This document shows, piece after piece, positions 33,534 through 42,296 of a stretch of DNA of 64,000 bases. How positions within the stretch are numbered: the stretch's first letter is position 1; each line of letters begins with the position of its first letter. The stretch is taken from positions 1 through 64,000 of the forward strand of contig NZ_JADPIB010000003.1 of assembly GCF_015767265.1 (NCBI RefSeq). Reading direction: 5' to 3'. Under the pieces are notes generated by a model that did not search any database, had not been told where the DNA came from, and saw only the letters and a list, made by a program, of their open reading frames with translations. Origin of the DNA: Aureivirga marina (GTDB taxonomy: Bacteria > Bacteroidota > Bacteroidia > Flavobacteriales > Flavobacteriaceae). The translations under genes were made by a program, and so were the position numbers.

Positions 33534-35309
33534 TTACATTCTGTTAGGAACTTCAATTCCTAGAAGTTTAAATCCATTTTTGATTGTTTGTGCAACTTTA
33601 TCAGAAAGTTGAACTCTAAAGATTTTTAAATTTTCATCTTCACAACCTAGAATAGGAGAACTTTGATAGAATGAATTGTATTCTTTCACTAAATCATAAG
33701 TGTAATTTGCAATTAAAGCAGGACTATGATTTTTTGCTCCATTTTGGATTACAGAAGGGAATAATTCTAATTGTTTTAATAATGATTTTTCTTTATCAGA
33801 AAGAGAAACATCAGAAATAGTAGCAGAATAATCAAAATCTACTTTTCTTAAAATCGACTGAATTCTCGCATACGTATATTGAATGAAAGGTCCAGTGTTT
33901 CCGTTGAAATCGATACTTTCTTTTGGATCAAAAAGAATTTGTTTTCTTGGGTCTACTTTTAAAATGAAATATTTTAAAGCTCCCATTCCAATGATTTTAT
34001 ATAAAGTTTCTTTTTCTTCTTCAGAATAACCTTCTAATTTTCCTAATTCTTGCGAAATTTCACGAGCCGTATCTGTCATTTCTACCATTAAATCATCAGC
34101 ATCTACAACAGTTCCTTCTCTTGATTTCATTTTTCCTGAAGGTAATTCTACCATTCCATAAGATAAATGATATAAGTTTTCAGCCCAGTCATATCCTAAT
34201 TTCTTTAAGATTAAGAATAAAACTTTGAAATGATAATCTTGCTCATTTCCTACAGTGTATGTTAAAGAATCAATGTTATAATCATTGAAACGTTCAATTG
34301 CAGTTCCAATATCTTGCGTCATATAAACAGCAGTTCCATCTGAACGTAAAACGATTTTTTCGTCTAAACCTTCATCGGTTAAATCAATCCAAACTGAACC
34401 GTCTTCTTTTCTATAGAAAACACCTTTTTCTAAACCGTCAGCAACAACTTTTTTACCTAATAAATAAGTATCACTTTCGTAATAGTTTTTATCAAAATCA
34501 ACTCCAAGAGCTTTATAAGTTTCACTGAAACCTTCATAAACCCATTGGTTCATCGTTTTCCAAAGTGCTACAACTTCTTCATCTCCAGCTTCCCATTTTC
34601 TAAGCATTTCTTGAGCTTCTAATAAAATTGGAGCTTGTTTTTTAGCATCTTCTGTTGTAAGACCTTTTTCTTCTAATTCTTTAATTTCTTCTTTGTAAGC
34701 TTTATCAAAAGCAACATAATAGTTTCCAACTAATTTATCGCCTTTTAAACCAGAAGTTTCTGGAGTTTCACCATTTCCGAAACGTTGCCAAGCTAACATA
34801 CTTTTACAAATATGAATACCTCTATCGTTGATAATTTGTGTTTTATACACTTTTTTACCAGAAGCAGCAATGATTTCAGCAACAGAATAACCTAATAAAT
34901 TATTACGAACATGTCCAAGGTGAAGTGGTTTATTTGTATTTGGTGAAGAATATTCTACCATCACAGCTTTTTCCTCTTCATTTGGAGAAATGATTCCAAA
35001 GTTTTCTGTTGTGTAAATTGCATTAAAAGCATTTACAAAATAAGCATCTGAAAATTCAAGATTTAAAAAACCTTTTACAACATTAAAATCCCTAATTTCC
35101 GAAACATTATTTTTGATGTATTCTCCAATGCGAGTTCCTATTTCCACAGGATTTCCTTTTACGTGTCGTAAAAATGCGAATACAACAATTGTGATATCTC
35201 CAGCAAAATCTTTCCTAGTTGCTTGAAATTCAACATTATCAATTTCTACATTATAGATTTCTTTGAAACCTTTTTGAATTACGGATGTTAATGTGTTTTG
35301 AATATTCAT
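33534..35309 (-). CDS. argS: Arginyl-tRNA synthetase
   Basis: 591 residues. It charges tRNA-Arg with arginine. The N-terminal domain recognises the tRNA D-loop; the class I signature reads SSPNTNKPLHLGHVRNNLLG (HIGH-type HLGH); the second signature region is LPSGKMKSREGTVVDADDLM; the C-terminal DALR anticodon-binding domain covers about 470-591 and ends in the usual IEVPNRM. A complete Bacteroidota promoter lies 22 bases upstream of the ATG at 35309. Confidence 0.97.
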   Translation of the reverse strand: MNIQNTLTSVIQKGFKEIYNVEIDNVEFQATRKDFAGDITIVVFAFLRHVKGNPVEIGTRIGEYIKNNVSEIRDFNVVKGFLNLEFSDAYFVNAFNAIYTTENFGIISPNEEEKAVMVEYSSPNTNKPLHLGHVRNNLLGYSVAEIIAASGKKVYKTQIINDRGIHICKSMLAWQRFGNGETPETSGLKGDKLVGNYYVAFDKAYKEEIKELEEKGLTTEDAKKQAPILLEAQEMLRKWEAGDEEVVALWKTMNQWVYEGFSETYKALGVDFDKNYYESDTYLLGKKVVADGLEKGVFYRKEDGSVWIDLTDEGLDEKIVLRSDGTAVYMTQDIGTAIERFNDYNIDSLTYTVGNEQDYHFKVLFLILKKLGYDWAENLYHLSYGMVELPSGKMKSREGTVVDADDLMVEMTDTAREISQELGKLEGYSEEEKETLYKIIGMGALKYFILKVDPRKQILFDPKESIDFNGNTGPFIQYTYARIQSILRKVDFDYSATISDVSLSDKEKSLLKQLELFPSVIQNGAKNHSPALIANYTYDLVKEYNSFYQSSPILGCEDENLKIFRVQLSDKVAQTIKNGFKLLGIEVPNRM

Positions 35310-35330
35310 TTTAATTTAAAATTTGAACTG

Positions 35331-35362
35331 CAAATTTAGTATAAATAAACGGATTCTATCAA
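35331..35362 (-). promoter_or_regulatory. argS promoter
   Basis: On the minus strand: TTG (35362-35360), 21 bases, TAAATTTG (35338-35331). Both elements and spacing match the Bacteroidota consensus. Confidence 0.7.
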
Positions 35363-35363
35363 G

Positions 35364-35384
35364 GAAAATGGTTTAAAATATTAT
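35364..35384 (+). repeat. 21-bp direct repeat, left copy
   Basis: The 21 bases beginning GAAAATGG are identical to 36215-36235. The pair brackets the lipoprotein gene at 35611-36192, with an 851-base offset. Confidence 0.7.
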
Positions 35385-35610
35385 GAATATCTACTATTAA
35401 AAAAGAGAGCAAAGTTTCTTATAAAAGCTTTTTGACATTTAGAAAAATATTAAGTTAATTCTATTTTTGCTTTTTGAAATAAATGAAGAAGTATATGCTA
35501 TATTTTTTTAATAAATTGATATGACATTCATTTAAGTTTATCTTAAAAGAAATTCAAAAATTGTGAATCAATAAAAAAAACATAATCCAGAGAAAATTTA
35601 ATAACGAACA
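35385..35610. other. AT-rich gap upstream of the lipoprotein gene
   Basis: The whole argS-lipoprotein gap is 301 bases. Apart from the argS promoter and the direct repeat I see only AT-rich sequence; TAAGTTTA near 35535 is a one-mismatch -7 element. Confidence 0.3.
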
Positions 35611-36192
35611 ATGATTATAAAAAATATAGATTTAAAATTTATTTTGATTCTCTTACTTACAACTATTTCTTGTGAAAATAATCTTTCTGTTAAAGAACAA
35701 TTTTTTTACAAAAGATATAAAAATGATAGTTTGGTTGGATATACTGTGAGAAATTTTATTACAAAAAAAGATACTTTAAAAGAGAGAATATTTTATTTAG
35801 ACAATAAGTATCAAATTATTGATAGTAGTCAAAGGAAAATTTTCCTTATAAAAAAAGAGAAATTAAATATTATTTATAAAAGAAGACAAATTAATTCACC
35901 TTATGCTTCTTTTAAAAAAAAGGGAGCAGTAACTCATTCTACAGATCTTCTTTTTGGAAAGGTTGAAACTATTTATAAAGGAAAATATAATTTTTATGAA
36001 TTTAAAGATCTCTATAAATTACATATAAACTTTCTTGAAATTGATGGATATGGACCTGATGGAAACATATATTTAGATAAAAATTTTAGATTAATAGGTA
36101 AAGATAGCATTTCTGTATTTATGCCTTTTGATAAAGAAATTAAGGTTGATAAGAATGAAATTCCTAATGATTTATTAATAGAATTTGATTAG
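35611..36192 (+). CDS. Uncharacterised lipoprotein
   Basis: 193 residues. The N-terminus has a type II signal peptide with the lipobox LTTISC, followed by ENNLSVKEQFF; lipidation at this Cys would anchor it in the inner or outer membrane. The mature part is Lys/Tyr-rich and beta-prone (YKRYKNDSLVGYTVRNFIT, TIYKGKYNFYEFKDLYKLHI). No family was recognised. The gene and its surroundings are bounded by a 21-bp direct repeat, and it lies alone between the argS and nitric oxide reductase genes, which suggests an accessory insertion. Confidence 0.75.
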   Translation: MIIKNIDLKFILILLLTTISCENNLSVKEQFFYKRYKNDSLVGYTVRNFITKKDTLKERIFYLDNKYQIIDSSQRKIFLIKKEKLNIIYKRRQINSPYASFKKKGAVTHSTDLLFGKVETIYKGKYNFYEFKDLYKLHINFLEIDGYGPDGNIYLDKNFRLIGKDSISVFMPFDKEIKVDKNEIPNDLLIEFD

Positions 36193-36214
36193 AAATTTCA
36201 ATATTGAATAATAT

Positions 36215-36235
36215 GAAAATGGTTTAAAATATTAT
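36215..36235 (+). repeat. 21-bp direct repeat, right copy
   Basis: Second copy of the sequence at 35364-35384, 23 bases after the lipoprotein stop and directly before the terminator hairpin. Confidence 0.7.
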
Positions 36236-36268
36236 AAAAAAACTGCCTCAAAAAGAAGCAGTTTTTTA
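36236..36268. terminator. Terminator shared by the lipoprotein and nitric oxide reductase genes
   Basis: AACTGC (36241-36246) pairs with GCAGTT (36258-36263), flanked by A and T runs in both directions. Confidence 0.75.
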
Positions 36269-36273
36269 ATTCT

Positions 36274-38523
36274 CTATTCTTTTTTCAAAGACCAACCAGT
36301 TTTAAGACCGATGATAAAATAGATTAAAGTCAGAGAACCAATTGCGAAAACGGTATCTCCAACTAATCGTAGCCATTTTAAAGTTCGAATATATTCTTGT
36401 TGTTGAAATTCTGCGGATCTTGCATACCACATTCCTTCATTTACACTTGCAACAGTTTGCGCCAATCCAACAGGTAATAAACTCAGAACAATCATTAAAA
36501 TTAAACCGATATTTAAAGCCCAAAAAGAAAATTTAATAACACCATCTTTCCAAGGAGATTGTGCAGAAAGTCCTTTAATCGCAAAAAGTGTCAAACCGAT
36601 TCCTAACATTCCATAAACTCCAAAAAGAGCAGCATGTCCGTGAACTGGAGTTGTATTTAAACCTTGCATATAATAAAGTGCAATTGGTGGATTAATCATA
36701 AAACCAAAAACTCCAGCACCAATTAAATTCCAAAAAGAAACAGAAATAAAGAAATAGATTGGCCATTTGTAATTTTTCGTCCATTCGGTTGCTTTACTTA
36801 CGCGATAATTATGGAAAGCTTCAAATCCCATAAAAACAAGTGGTGCAACTTCCAAAGCACTAAATGTAGAACCTAATGCAAGAACAGCAGTTGGTGTTCC
36901 TGTAAAATATAAATGATGAAAAGTTCCTATAATTCCTCCGATTAAGAAAATACTTGCAGATGCAATAGTTGCTTTTGTTGCTTTATTAATATCTAAAATT
37001 TTCATTCGAACAAAAAGGAAAGCAATTACAACTGTTGCAAAAACTTCAAAAAATCCTTCTACCCAAAGATGAACAACCCACCAGCGCCAATATTCGATAA
37101 GTGAAAGATGTGTGTTTTTTCCCCAAGACAAACCAGCTCCATAAAAAAGCGCAATTGCAATAGAAGAAATCACGAATAGAACTAATAGATTATGATCTGG
37201 GTTTTTCTTTGTTAATGCAGGTCTTAAAGCTCTAATTACTAGAATTAACCAAAGGATTAATCCAATAAATAAGAAAATTTGCCAGAATCTTCCTAAATCT
37301 ACGTATTCCAATCCTTGATGACCGAACCAGAAACTCATGTCTAATCCGAAATAATGGAAAATACTTAATAATTGTCCTGCCATAGAACCAAGAACAATAA
37401 TTAATAAGCAAATAAAAAGGAAATTGACACCAAGTTTTTGATATTTAGGTTCATATCCAGAAACAGCAGGAGCAATGTAAAGACCAGTTGCCAGCCAAGA
37501 AGTTGCAATCCAAAAAATTGCCAATTGTACATGCCAAGTTCTTGTAACAGAATATGGAAGAATATCCGCAAGAGGAATACCGTATAAACCTTGACCTTCC
37601 ACACCATAATGCGCGGTAATTACACCAAAAATAACTTGTAAAAAAATCAATAAAGAAACAACCCAGAAATATTTTAAAGTTGCTTTCATAGAAGGAGTAG
37701 GATGAATTCCAGAAAGTGGATCCTCTTTTGGTAGGAAATCTTTATCAATTTCTTCTTCCGTATTTTTTGCATGGTAAAAAGCTAAAAATCCAATTCCTAA
37801 TAAAAGCATCATAATACTAAATCCTGTCCAAAGCATTAAAGATCCATGTGGCTCATTTCCCATCAATTTATCTGGAGGCCAATTATTTGTATAAGTAATA
37901 TCTTGTCCAGGTCTATCCGTTGTACAAGCCCAAGAAGTCCAAAAGAAAAAAGCATTAATTCGATGTAAATTTTCTTCTCCTTTGACAGTGTTATCAATCA
38001 TTGCATAATGCTCACGAGTTTCTGCAAGTTCAGGAGCATCTGAAAAAAGTTTTGTATAATAAATTTGATTATGAAGAATTGCTTCCTCTCGTGCAGGACT
38101 AATTGTTAAGATTTTTGTTTCAGGATTATAGTGATTTTCCCGAATGTATTTTTTTAGATTTGTTTGAAGTAATGCTTTTTGTTCATCACCTAAAGAATTA
38201 TAATCTTGAAAATAAGTTTCTTGTGACCAAAGATCTAAAATAAATTCTGCTTCTCGATGAATCCAATCTGCGTTCCAATCTGGAGCAGTGTATGCTCCAT
38301 GTCCCCAAATTGTTCCCAATTCTTGTCCTCCAATTGATTGCCAAACACGTTGTCCTTCTTGAATGTCTTCTTTTGTATAAATAACATTTCCTTCTAGATC
38401 GACTACTTTTTCTGGGATTGGTGGTGCTTCTCTGTAAATTTCAAAACCATAATATCCGATTATAGCAAATGAAATCACTACAATTACGGTAAGTGTTACC
38501 CAAAGTTTTTTGATTTGTTTCAT
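36274..38523 (-). CDS. norB: Quinol-dependent nitric oxide reductase (qNOR), single subunit
   Basis: 749 residues, the length of fused qNOR (also called NorZ). It reduces two NO to N2O with electrons from quinol at the inner membrane. The N-terminal extension has the family text (EGQRVWQSIGGQELGTIWGHGAY, APDWNADWIHREAEF); the rest has about 13 further membrane helices of the haem-copper oxidase type. Haem and FeB histidines appear in RTWHVQLAIFW, VHLWVEGFFEVF (with the conserved Glu), TFHHLYFTGTP and VHGHAALFGVYGMLG. No nitrite or nitrous oxide reductase is nearby, so detoxification of NO is more likely than full denitrification. No regulator gene or clear operator was found. Confidence 0.96.
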   Translation of the reverse strand: MKQIKKLWVTLTVIVVISFAIIGYYGFEIYREAPPIPEKVVDLEGNVIYTKEDIQEGQRVWQSIGGQELGTIWGHGAYTAPDWNADWIHREAEFILDLWSQETYFQDYNSLGDEQKALLQTNLKKYIRENHYNPETKILTISPAREEAILHNQIYYTKLFSDAPELAETREHYAMIDNTVKGEENLHRINAFFFWTSWACTTDRPGQDITYTNNWPPDKLMGNEPHGSLMLWTGFSIMMLLLGIGFLAFYHAKNTEEEIDKDFLPKEDPLSGIHPTPSMKATLKYFWVVSLLIFLQVIFGVITAHYGVEGQGLYGIPLADILPYSVTRTWHVQLAIFWIATSWLATGLYIAPAVSGYEPKYQKLGVNFLFICLLIIVLGSMAGQLLSIFHYFGLDMSFWFGHQGLEYVDLGRFWQIFLFIGLILWLILVIRALRPALTKKNPDHNLLVLFVISSIAIALFYGAGLSWGKNTHLSLIEYWRWWVVHLWVEGFFEVFATVVIAFLFVRMKILDINKATKATIASASIFLIGGIIGTFHHLYFTGTPTAVLALGSTFSALEVAPLVFMGFEAFHNYRVSKATEWTKNYKWPIYFFISVSFWNLIGAGVFGFMINPPIALYYMQGLNTTPVHGHAALFGVYGMLGIGLTLFAIKGLSAQSPWKDGVIKFSFWALNIGLILMIVLSLLPVGLAQTVASVNEGMWYARSAEFQQQEYIRTLKWLRLVGDTVFAIGSLTLIYFIIGLKTGWSLKKE

Positions 38524-38700
38524 TTGTTTATTATTTGATTTTCAGTATTTAACATTAAATTAAGAAACTAATTTTAAAAAATAATGATGTATGTTTTGTT
38601 TTTGGGAATTTTAGATGTGGAATATTTTTTGAGTGAAAATATTTATAAAAGATAAAGGCAAAATTTATATGGATTTTAATACTTTAGAAAAAACTAAAAA

Positions 38701-39339
38701 ATGAAATTAATTGTCTTTGATATCGATGGAACTCTAACAGATTCTATTCCGATTTATAAAAAAATATACCGAGAAGTGATTGCTTCCTTAGGAATTGAAA
38801 ATTATAACAAAGATTTTGATGGATATAAACATCATTCAGATGCCTATATTGCAAAAGAAATCTATGAAACTGCAACAGGAAAAACGTTTACAAAAGAAAA
38901 ATTAAACGAATTAGAGAATTTATTATATGAGAAAATTACGCATTATGATTTTCAAGAAATAAAAGGAGCAAAAGAAGTTATTGAACATTTAAGAAAAGAT
39001 AAAACAATCGGGATTTGTTTTGCAACTGGTTCTTTGGAAAAAACTGCTGCATATCGTTTAAAATGTATTGGAATTGATTTTCAAGATGGAGAATTGGTTG
39101 GTTCGAATAATTTTTATGCAAGAGAAGAAATTGTTTCTAAAGCAATCGAAAATGCTAAGGAAATTTATAAAGTAGATCTTTTTGAAGAAATCATTTCTGT
39201 TGGAGATGGACTTTGGGATTTAAAAACTGCGAATAATTTAAAAATCGATTTTATCGGAATTGGAAATGTCAACAAAGAAATTTTAGAAGAAAATGGAATG
39301 AAAAAACATTTTGAAACAATGGAAAGGTTTGAGATTTAA
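38701..39339 (+). CDS. HAD-superfamily hydrolase
   Basis: 212 residues. The HAD motifs are complete: VFDIDGTLTDS (motif I, nucleophile Asp), CFATGSLEKTA (motif II), Lys in the EIVSKAI region (motif III) and ISVGDGLWDLKTA (motif IV). The helical cap between motifs I and II is of the beta-phosphoglucomutase/phosphoglycolate type. The substrate is unknown. The gene starts 177 bases from the divergent norB start, and a bidirectional terminator follows. Confidence 0.88.
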   Translation: MKLIVFDIDGTLTDSIPIYKKIYREVIASLGIENYNKDFDGYKHHSDAYIAKEIYETATGKTFTKEKLNELENLLYEKITHYDFQEIKGAKEVIEHLRKDKTIGICFATGSLEKTAAYRLKCIGIDFQDGELVGSNNFYAREEIVSKAIENAKEIYKVDLFEEIISVGDGLWDLKTANNLKIDFIGIGNVNKEILEENGMKKHFETMERFEI

Positions 39340-39380
39340 TTTTAAAATGACAATCTCTCTAAACAATTTCAATATTAATA

Positions 39381-39416
39381 AAAAAAGGTAACCCAATTGA
39401 GTTACCTTTATTTTTT
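39381..39416. terminator. Bidirectional terminator
   Basis: GGTAAC (39387-39392) pairs with GTTACC (39401-39406), with A-run on the left and T-run on the right; shared by two convergent genes. Confidence 0.85.
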
Positions 39417-39978
39417 ATCGATTTGTTTTTTCAAAAGGTGGTTTCCACTTTTTTTGCTTCATGATTTCTTTCACTTCTTCATAAGAAATCGGAGCGAAAT
39501 CATGACAATCTACACCAACATCGAAAGAAAGTGCATGAATATCATCTTTTAGAGTTCCATGGGAATGTCCATAAAGTTGGTAACTTCCCCAATGAGAAGC
39601 ATTCCATTCACGCATTGCATAATGAAATAAAACAATTAATTGTTCACCTCTTTCAAAATCCTTATCTTTTACCACTAATTCATGATAATCCTTGATCCAT
39701 TCAAATCTTGTATGACAAGCTTGTGCTGATTTTTCATGGTTTCCATTGATGAGGTAAATTTTTCCATTTAATTGATTTAGAATTTTTCGCAATTTTCCTG
39801 AGGAATAAAATCCAACATCGCCAAGATGATAAACTTCGTCTTCAGGGTTTACTTTTTCATTCCATTTTTTAATTAAATAAGAATCCATTTCTTCAATGGA
39901 TGTAAAAGGACGATTTGAAAATTTTATAATGTTTTTGTGTCCAAAGTGATGATCTGCTGTAAAAAATATTTTACTCAT
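39415..39978 (-). CDS. Calcineurin-like metallophosphoesterase
   Basis: 187 residues forming one phosphoesterase domain. The metal-binding motifs are in order: TADHHFGH (Asp and His), YHLGDVGF (GD), LINGNHEK (GNHE), LFHYAMREW (His) and YGHSHGT (GHSH). The protein belongs to the small bacterial branch often found as stand-alone enzymes; a natural substrate is not known. The start at 39978 places MSKIFFTADHH at the N-terminus. The next 260 bases upstream are non-coding. Confidence 0.9.
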   Translation of the reverse strand: MSKIFFTADHHFGHKNIIKFSNRPFTSIEEMDSYLIKKWNEKVNPEDEVYHLGDVGFYSSGKLRKILNQLNGKIYLINGNHEKSAQACHTRFEWIKDYHELVVKDKDFERGEQLIVLFHYAMREWNASHWGSYQLYGHSHGTLKDDIHALSFDVGVDCHDFAPISYEEVKEIMKQKKWKPPFEKTNR

Positions 39979-40211
39979 TTTTTTGATTTTTTAATTTAAA
40001 AATAATTGTAGTTCACGAAATGCTTTGGACGCAGCTGATTACATTTTTTTGGTTTTAAAAGTGTTCATAGTCTTTTTGATTAAAATTTTGAGTTGCTAAG
40101 ATATTTATTTTTAGAAAATAGTAGAGAGAAAGAATTATAAAAAAAATAATCTAATATTTTTATTTAATATATAATTATTAGTTTTTAAAACTTCAATGTT
40201 TAGATACAATT
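39979..40211. other. AT-rich gap before the toxin-remnant region
   Basis: No ORF, promoter pair or terminator was recognised. The gap leads to a 13-bp inverted repeat at 40212-40240 that marks the start of the disordered region. Confidence 0.3.
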
Positions 40212-40240
40212 TTTATTGATTATTCCTAATAATCAATAAA
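40212..40240. repeat. 13-bp perfect inverted repeat
   Basis: TTTATTGATTATT (40212-40224), CCT, AATAATCAATAAA (40228-40240). There is no T-run on either side, so it is not a normal terminator. It lies exactly at the start of the open frame of the toxin-tail fragment. Confidence 0.6.
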
Positions 40241-40473
40241 AAAATCAAATTGGAGATGCTTTAATAAGAAAACAAAATACAGATATGGAGGATATTTTAA
40301 TTTTTGTGCCTAAAAAACAAGGATATATTAATGCTAAGTATACAAATGAAGAAGAAAAATATACTACAACATTATCAAATCAAATAAATGAAAATTTACG
40401 TGAAGATACTAGAAATAATTATGGAGGTGTTAAATACAAGACAAAAAGTTCAATAACAACAGAGAAAAAATGA
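40240..40473 (+). CDS. Fragment, possible C-terminal tail of a toxin-like protein
   Basis: The frame is open from 40240, with a stop just before it, and an ATG at 40285. It encodes a hydrophilic peptide (QIGDALIRKQNTDMEDILIF, then KQGYINAKYTNEEEKYTTTL). No family was recognised. The last codon and stop overlap the ATG of the next frame (ATGA), the usual sign of translational coupling. With the lipoprotein frame that follows, this resembles a toxin C-terminus followed by an immunity gene, but the 5' part of any toxin is missing. It may not be expressed. Confidence that it is a real gene is low. Confidence 0.4.
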   Translation, partial: KNQIGDALIRKQNTDMEDILIFVPKKQGYINAKYTNEEEKYTTTLSNQINENLREDTRNNYGGVKYKTKSSITTEKK

Positions 40474-40970
40474 AAAAATATTTATATTTTATGGTAGTGT
40501 TATTTTTTATTTATAGTTGTAAAAATACTTTAGAAATTTATACAATGAATAGCATTGATACAAATATTCTAATTGTTGAACATATTGATGTAATTGAAAA
40601 TTCTATTATAAAAGAAATATAAATTAAACTCTAAAAAAATTATTGTTTTTTAGAGAAAGATCATGGAATTAGAGCGAATTATTATTGCGATGTTAAAATA
40701 TCCAATGGGTTAAAAAAAGAATTATTATTAGTAAGGGATAGTATTAACTCTATAAAAATTGATACTGATAAGGATATTAGAATGGGAGTCTACAGTTATG
40801 TATTTGTTATAAAAAAAGATACATTCTATGTTGATGATGGATTAAATATTTGGAAATTAAAAAAATGTAGTATCCTTTATCAAAAATCTGAATTAAAAGG
40901 TGATTTAAAAAAAGTATTAGAAAATTTAAAACCTACTGATTCCTCGTGTGCTATAATTGAAACCAATTAG
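40470..40970 (+). pseudogene. Broken lipoprotein gene, possible immunity gene
   Basis: The first 50 codons (40470-40622) encode a lipoprotein N-terminus: MKKYLYFMVVLFF followed by the lipobox IYSC. The frame is then stopped by TAA at 40620 and again at 40632. Downstream, the same frame is open for more than 110 codons to 40970 (DHGIRANYYCDVKISNGLKK, then KKDTFYVDDGLNIWKLKK and SSCAIIETN), without an ATG until 40782. Identical phase before and after the stops suggests one gene of about 165 residues broken by nonsense changes or by a small insertion. Two separate small genes are the alternative. It overlaps the upstream frame by four bases. Confidence 0.5.
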
Positions 40971-40995
40971 GTAAAAGGTATTAGGTTTTCCATAG

Positions 40996-41026
40996 TTGAC
41001 CTATTATTTATTTTAATCTACTTTTG
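40996..41026 (+). promoter_or_regulatory. Complete promoter upstream of the hairpin repeat
   Basis: TTG (40996-40998), 20 bases, TACTTTTG (41019-41026). It points at the repeat/hairpin at 41035-41099, not at an intact ORF. Confidence 0.5.
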
Positions 41027-41034
41027 TGAGGAGA

Positions 41035-41099
41035 AAAAAACATTCAACCTATAGAACCACTTATAACGAGAGAAATAATGTTATAGGTGGTTTGGTTTT
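41035..41099 (+). repeat. 65-bp hairpin repeat, copy 1
   Basis: Direct repeat of 42418-42482 (offset 1383). The last 44 bases differ at one position. Each copy holds a hairpin: ACCAC-T-TATAAC pairing with GTTATA-G-GTGGT around a purine-rich loop, followed by TTGGTTTT and, in this copy, a further T7. It looks like a terminator for the gene upstream. Confidence 0.75.
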
Positions 41100-41252
41100 A
41101 AAGCTTTTTTTAATAAAAGGCTGTTGTGTTCTCATATTCTGTAATAATCCACGAAATGCGTATAAAATACATTGTTTATCATTTTCAAGTAGGTTGGCTA
41201 TTTATTTGATTGAGTCTCTTCAGTATAGTAGGATCTTTAAATATGTTTATTT

Positions 41253-41822
41253 GTTCGGTTTTACCAAGAAGCTTCAGAAGATAATGAAGAAAATAATTAT
41301 TATCCATTTGGGATGAAGCATAATGGATATAATAATACCATAATTGCACGTGATCATAAATATGCATATAATGTGAAGGAGGAACAAAATGAACTCAGAC
41401 TGAGTTGGTATGATTATGGAGCAAAAAATTATGATGCATCTATAGGAAGATGGTTTAATTTGGATCCGTTGGCGGAGAAACTTTATGAGTGGTCCCCATA
41501 TGTTTATGCATTAAATAATCCTATTTATTTTATTGATCCTGATGGGGTGATGTCTCAAGATCCTCCATATAAAATTAATAATGGTGTTTTGAAAGGAGAT
41601 GCTGTTGTGTCAAGTATTTCGAAAATAACAGAACGACCTAAAATGAAATCAATAAGTGCTATAGTTTTACATAGAACTGTTAGTAGTACAGCAAGTAGTG
41701 CTGTTAATACAACAAAAAATAATAAAGGAATGACTGGTTTTCATATAATTATTGATAAAGATGGTACAGTGACTCAAGTTAATAATTTTGAAAATAGAGC
41801 TAATCATGTAGGAAAGAAATAA
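41253..41822 (+). pseudogene. 5'-truncated RHS core with a truncated peptidoglycan-amidase toxin domain
   Basis: The frame can be read from about 41253 (VRFYQEASEDNEENNYYPFG). It has the RHS hallmark NNYYPFGMKHNGYNN, then the RHS core LSWYDYGAKNYDASIGRWFN, LDPLAEKLYEWSPYVYALNNP and IYFIDPDG, where such proteins switch to a variable toxin. The next 70 residues resemble an N-acetylmuramoyl-L-alanine amidase (Amidase_2/PGRP): IVLHRT, GFHIIIDKDGTVTQV, ENRANHVG. It stops right after HVGKK, before the third zinc ligand and the catalytic segment. The RHS shell, about a thousand residues or more in intact proteins, is missing. An ATG at 41313 lies inside the core, so this is not an intact gene. Confidence 0.75.
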
Positions 41823-41852
41823 GAAAAGTGTTAATTAATAAAAATTTCAATT

Positions 41853-42296
41853 ATGAATAGAATATTATTTGTTTTTATTTTATTACTGTCTTGGTTTTCA
41901 TATAACAATATGAGGGGAGATATAATTAATATTAATCAGAAAGATATATATATAGGATATCAAGGTTTAAAGTTGTCAGGAGAATTAGAAAAAGGATATA
42001 ATTACAATGTTGAAAAAAACAAGGTAATTAGATTGTGTGAATCGTGGACTTTTAATAAAAAATCTCTAAAAGAAATTTTAAGAAAAATGCGAAAAGTTGA
42101 TGCATATGAATGGTACACATTATGTTATGATTATCCTTGTTGGTATTCAGGAATTGTATTGAATAGTCAAAATAAATATGAAATTAGTGTTTATGCAGGA
42201 GGTTATATTATTTTATCAAATAAGAATGAAACATTACATTTTATTTTAGAAAAAGAATCAGATTTATTTATTGAAGTTTGTGATTGTTGTGAGTAG
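41853..42296 (+). CDS. Small exported protein in immunity-gene position
   Basis: 147 residues, 30 bases after the RHS remnant. The N-terminus MNRILFVFILLLSWFSYNN is a signal peptide or anchor. The mature part has about seven Cys (CESW, CYDYPCW, CDCC) and a beta-rich pattern (GGYIILSNKNETLHFILEKE). No family was recognised. In RHS loci the gene directly after the toxin tip is normally its immunity gene. The toxin domain here would act on peptidoglycan in the periplasm, so an exported immunity protein fits. This is inference from position only. The gene appears intact, so it may still protect against incoming toxin. Confidence 0.6.
   Translation: MNRILFVFILLLSWFSYNNMRGDIININQKDIYIGYQGLKLSGELEKGYNYNVEKNKVIRLCESWTFNKKSLKEILRKMRKVDAYEWYTLCYDYPCWYSGIVLNSQNKYEISVYAGGYIILSNKNETLHFILEKESDLFIEVCDCCE

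Noticed and set aside
36274-38523. Denitrification gene cluster
   Set aside because: Only the quinol NO reductase is present; no nir or nos genes or NO-responsive regulator in the window.
41026-41316. 96-codon ORF before the RHS core
   Set aside because: It crosses the hairpin repeat, has no recognisable protein pattern and lies in another frame than the RHS text, which is clear from 41253.
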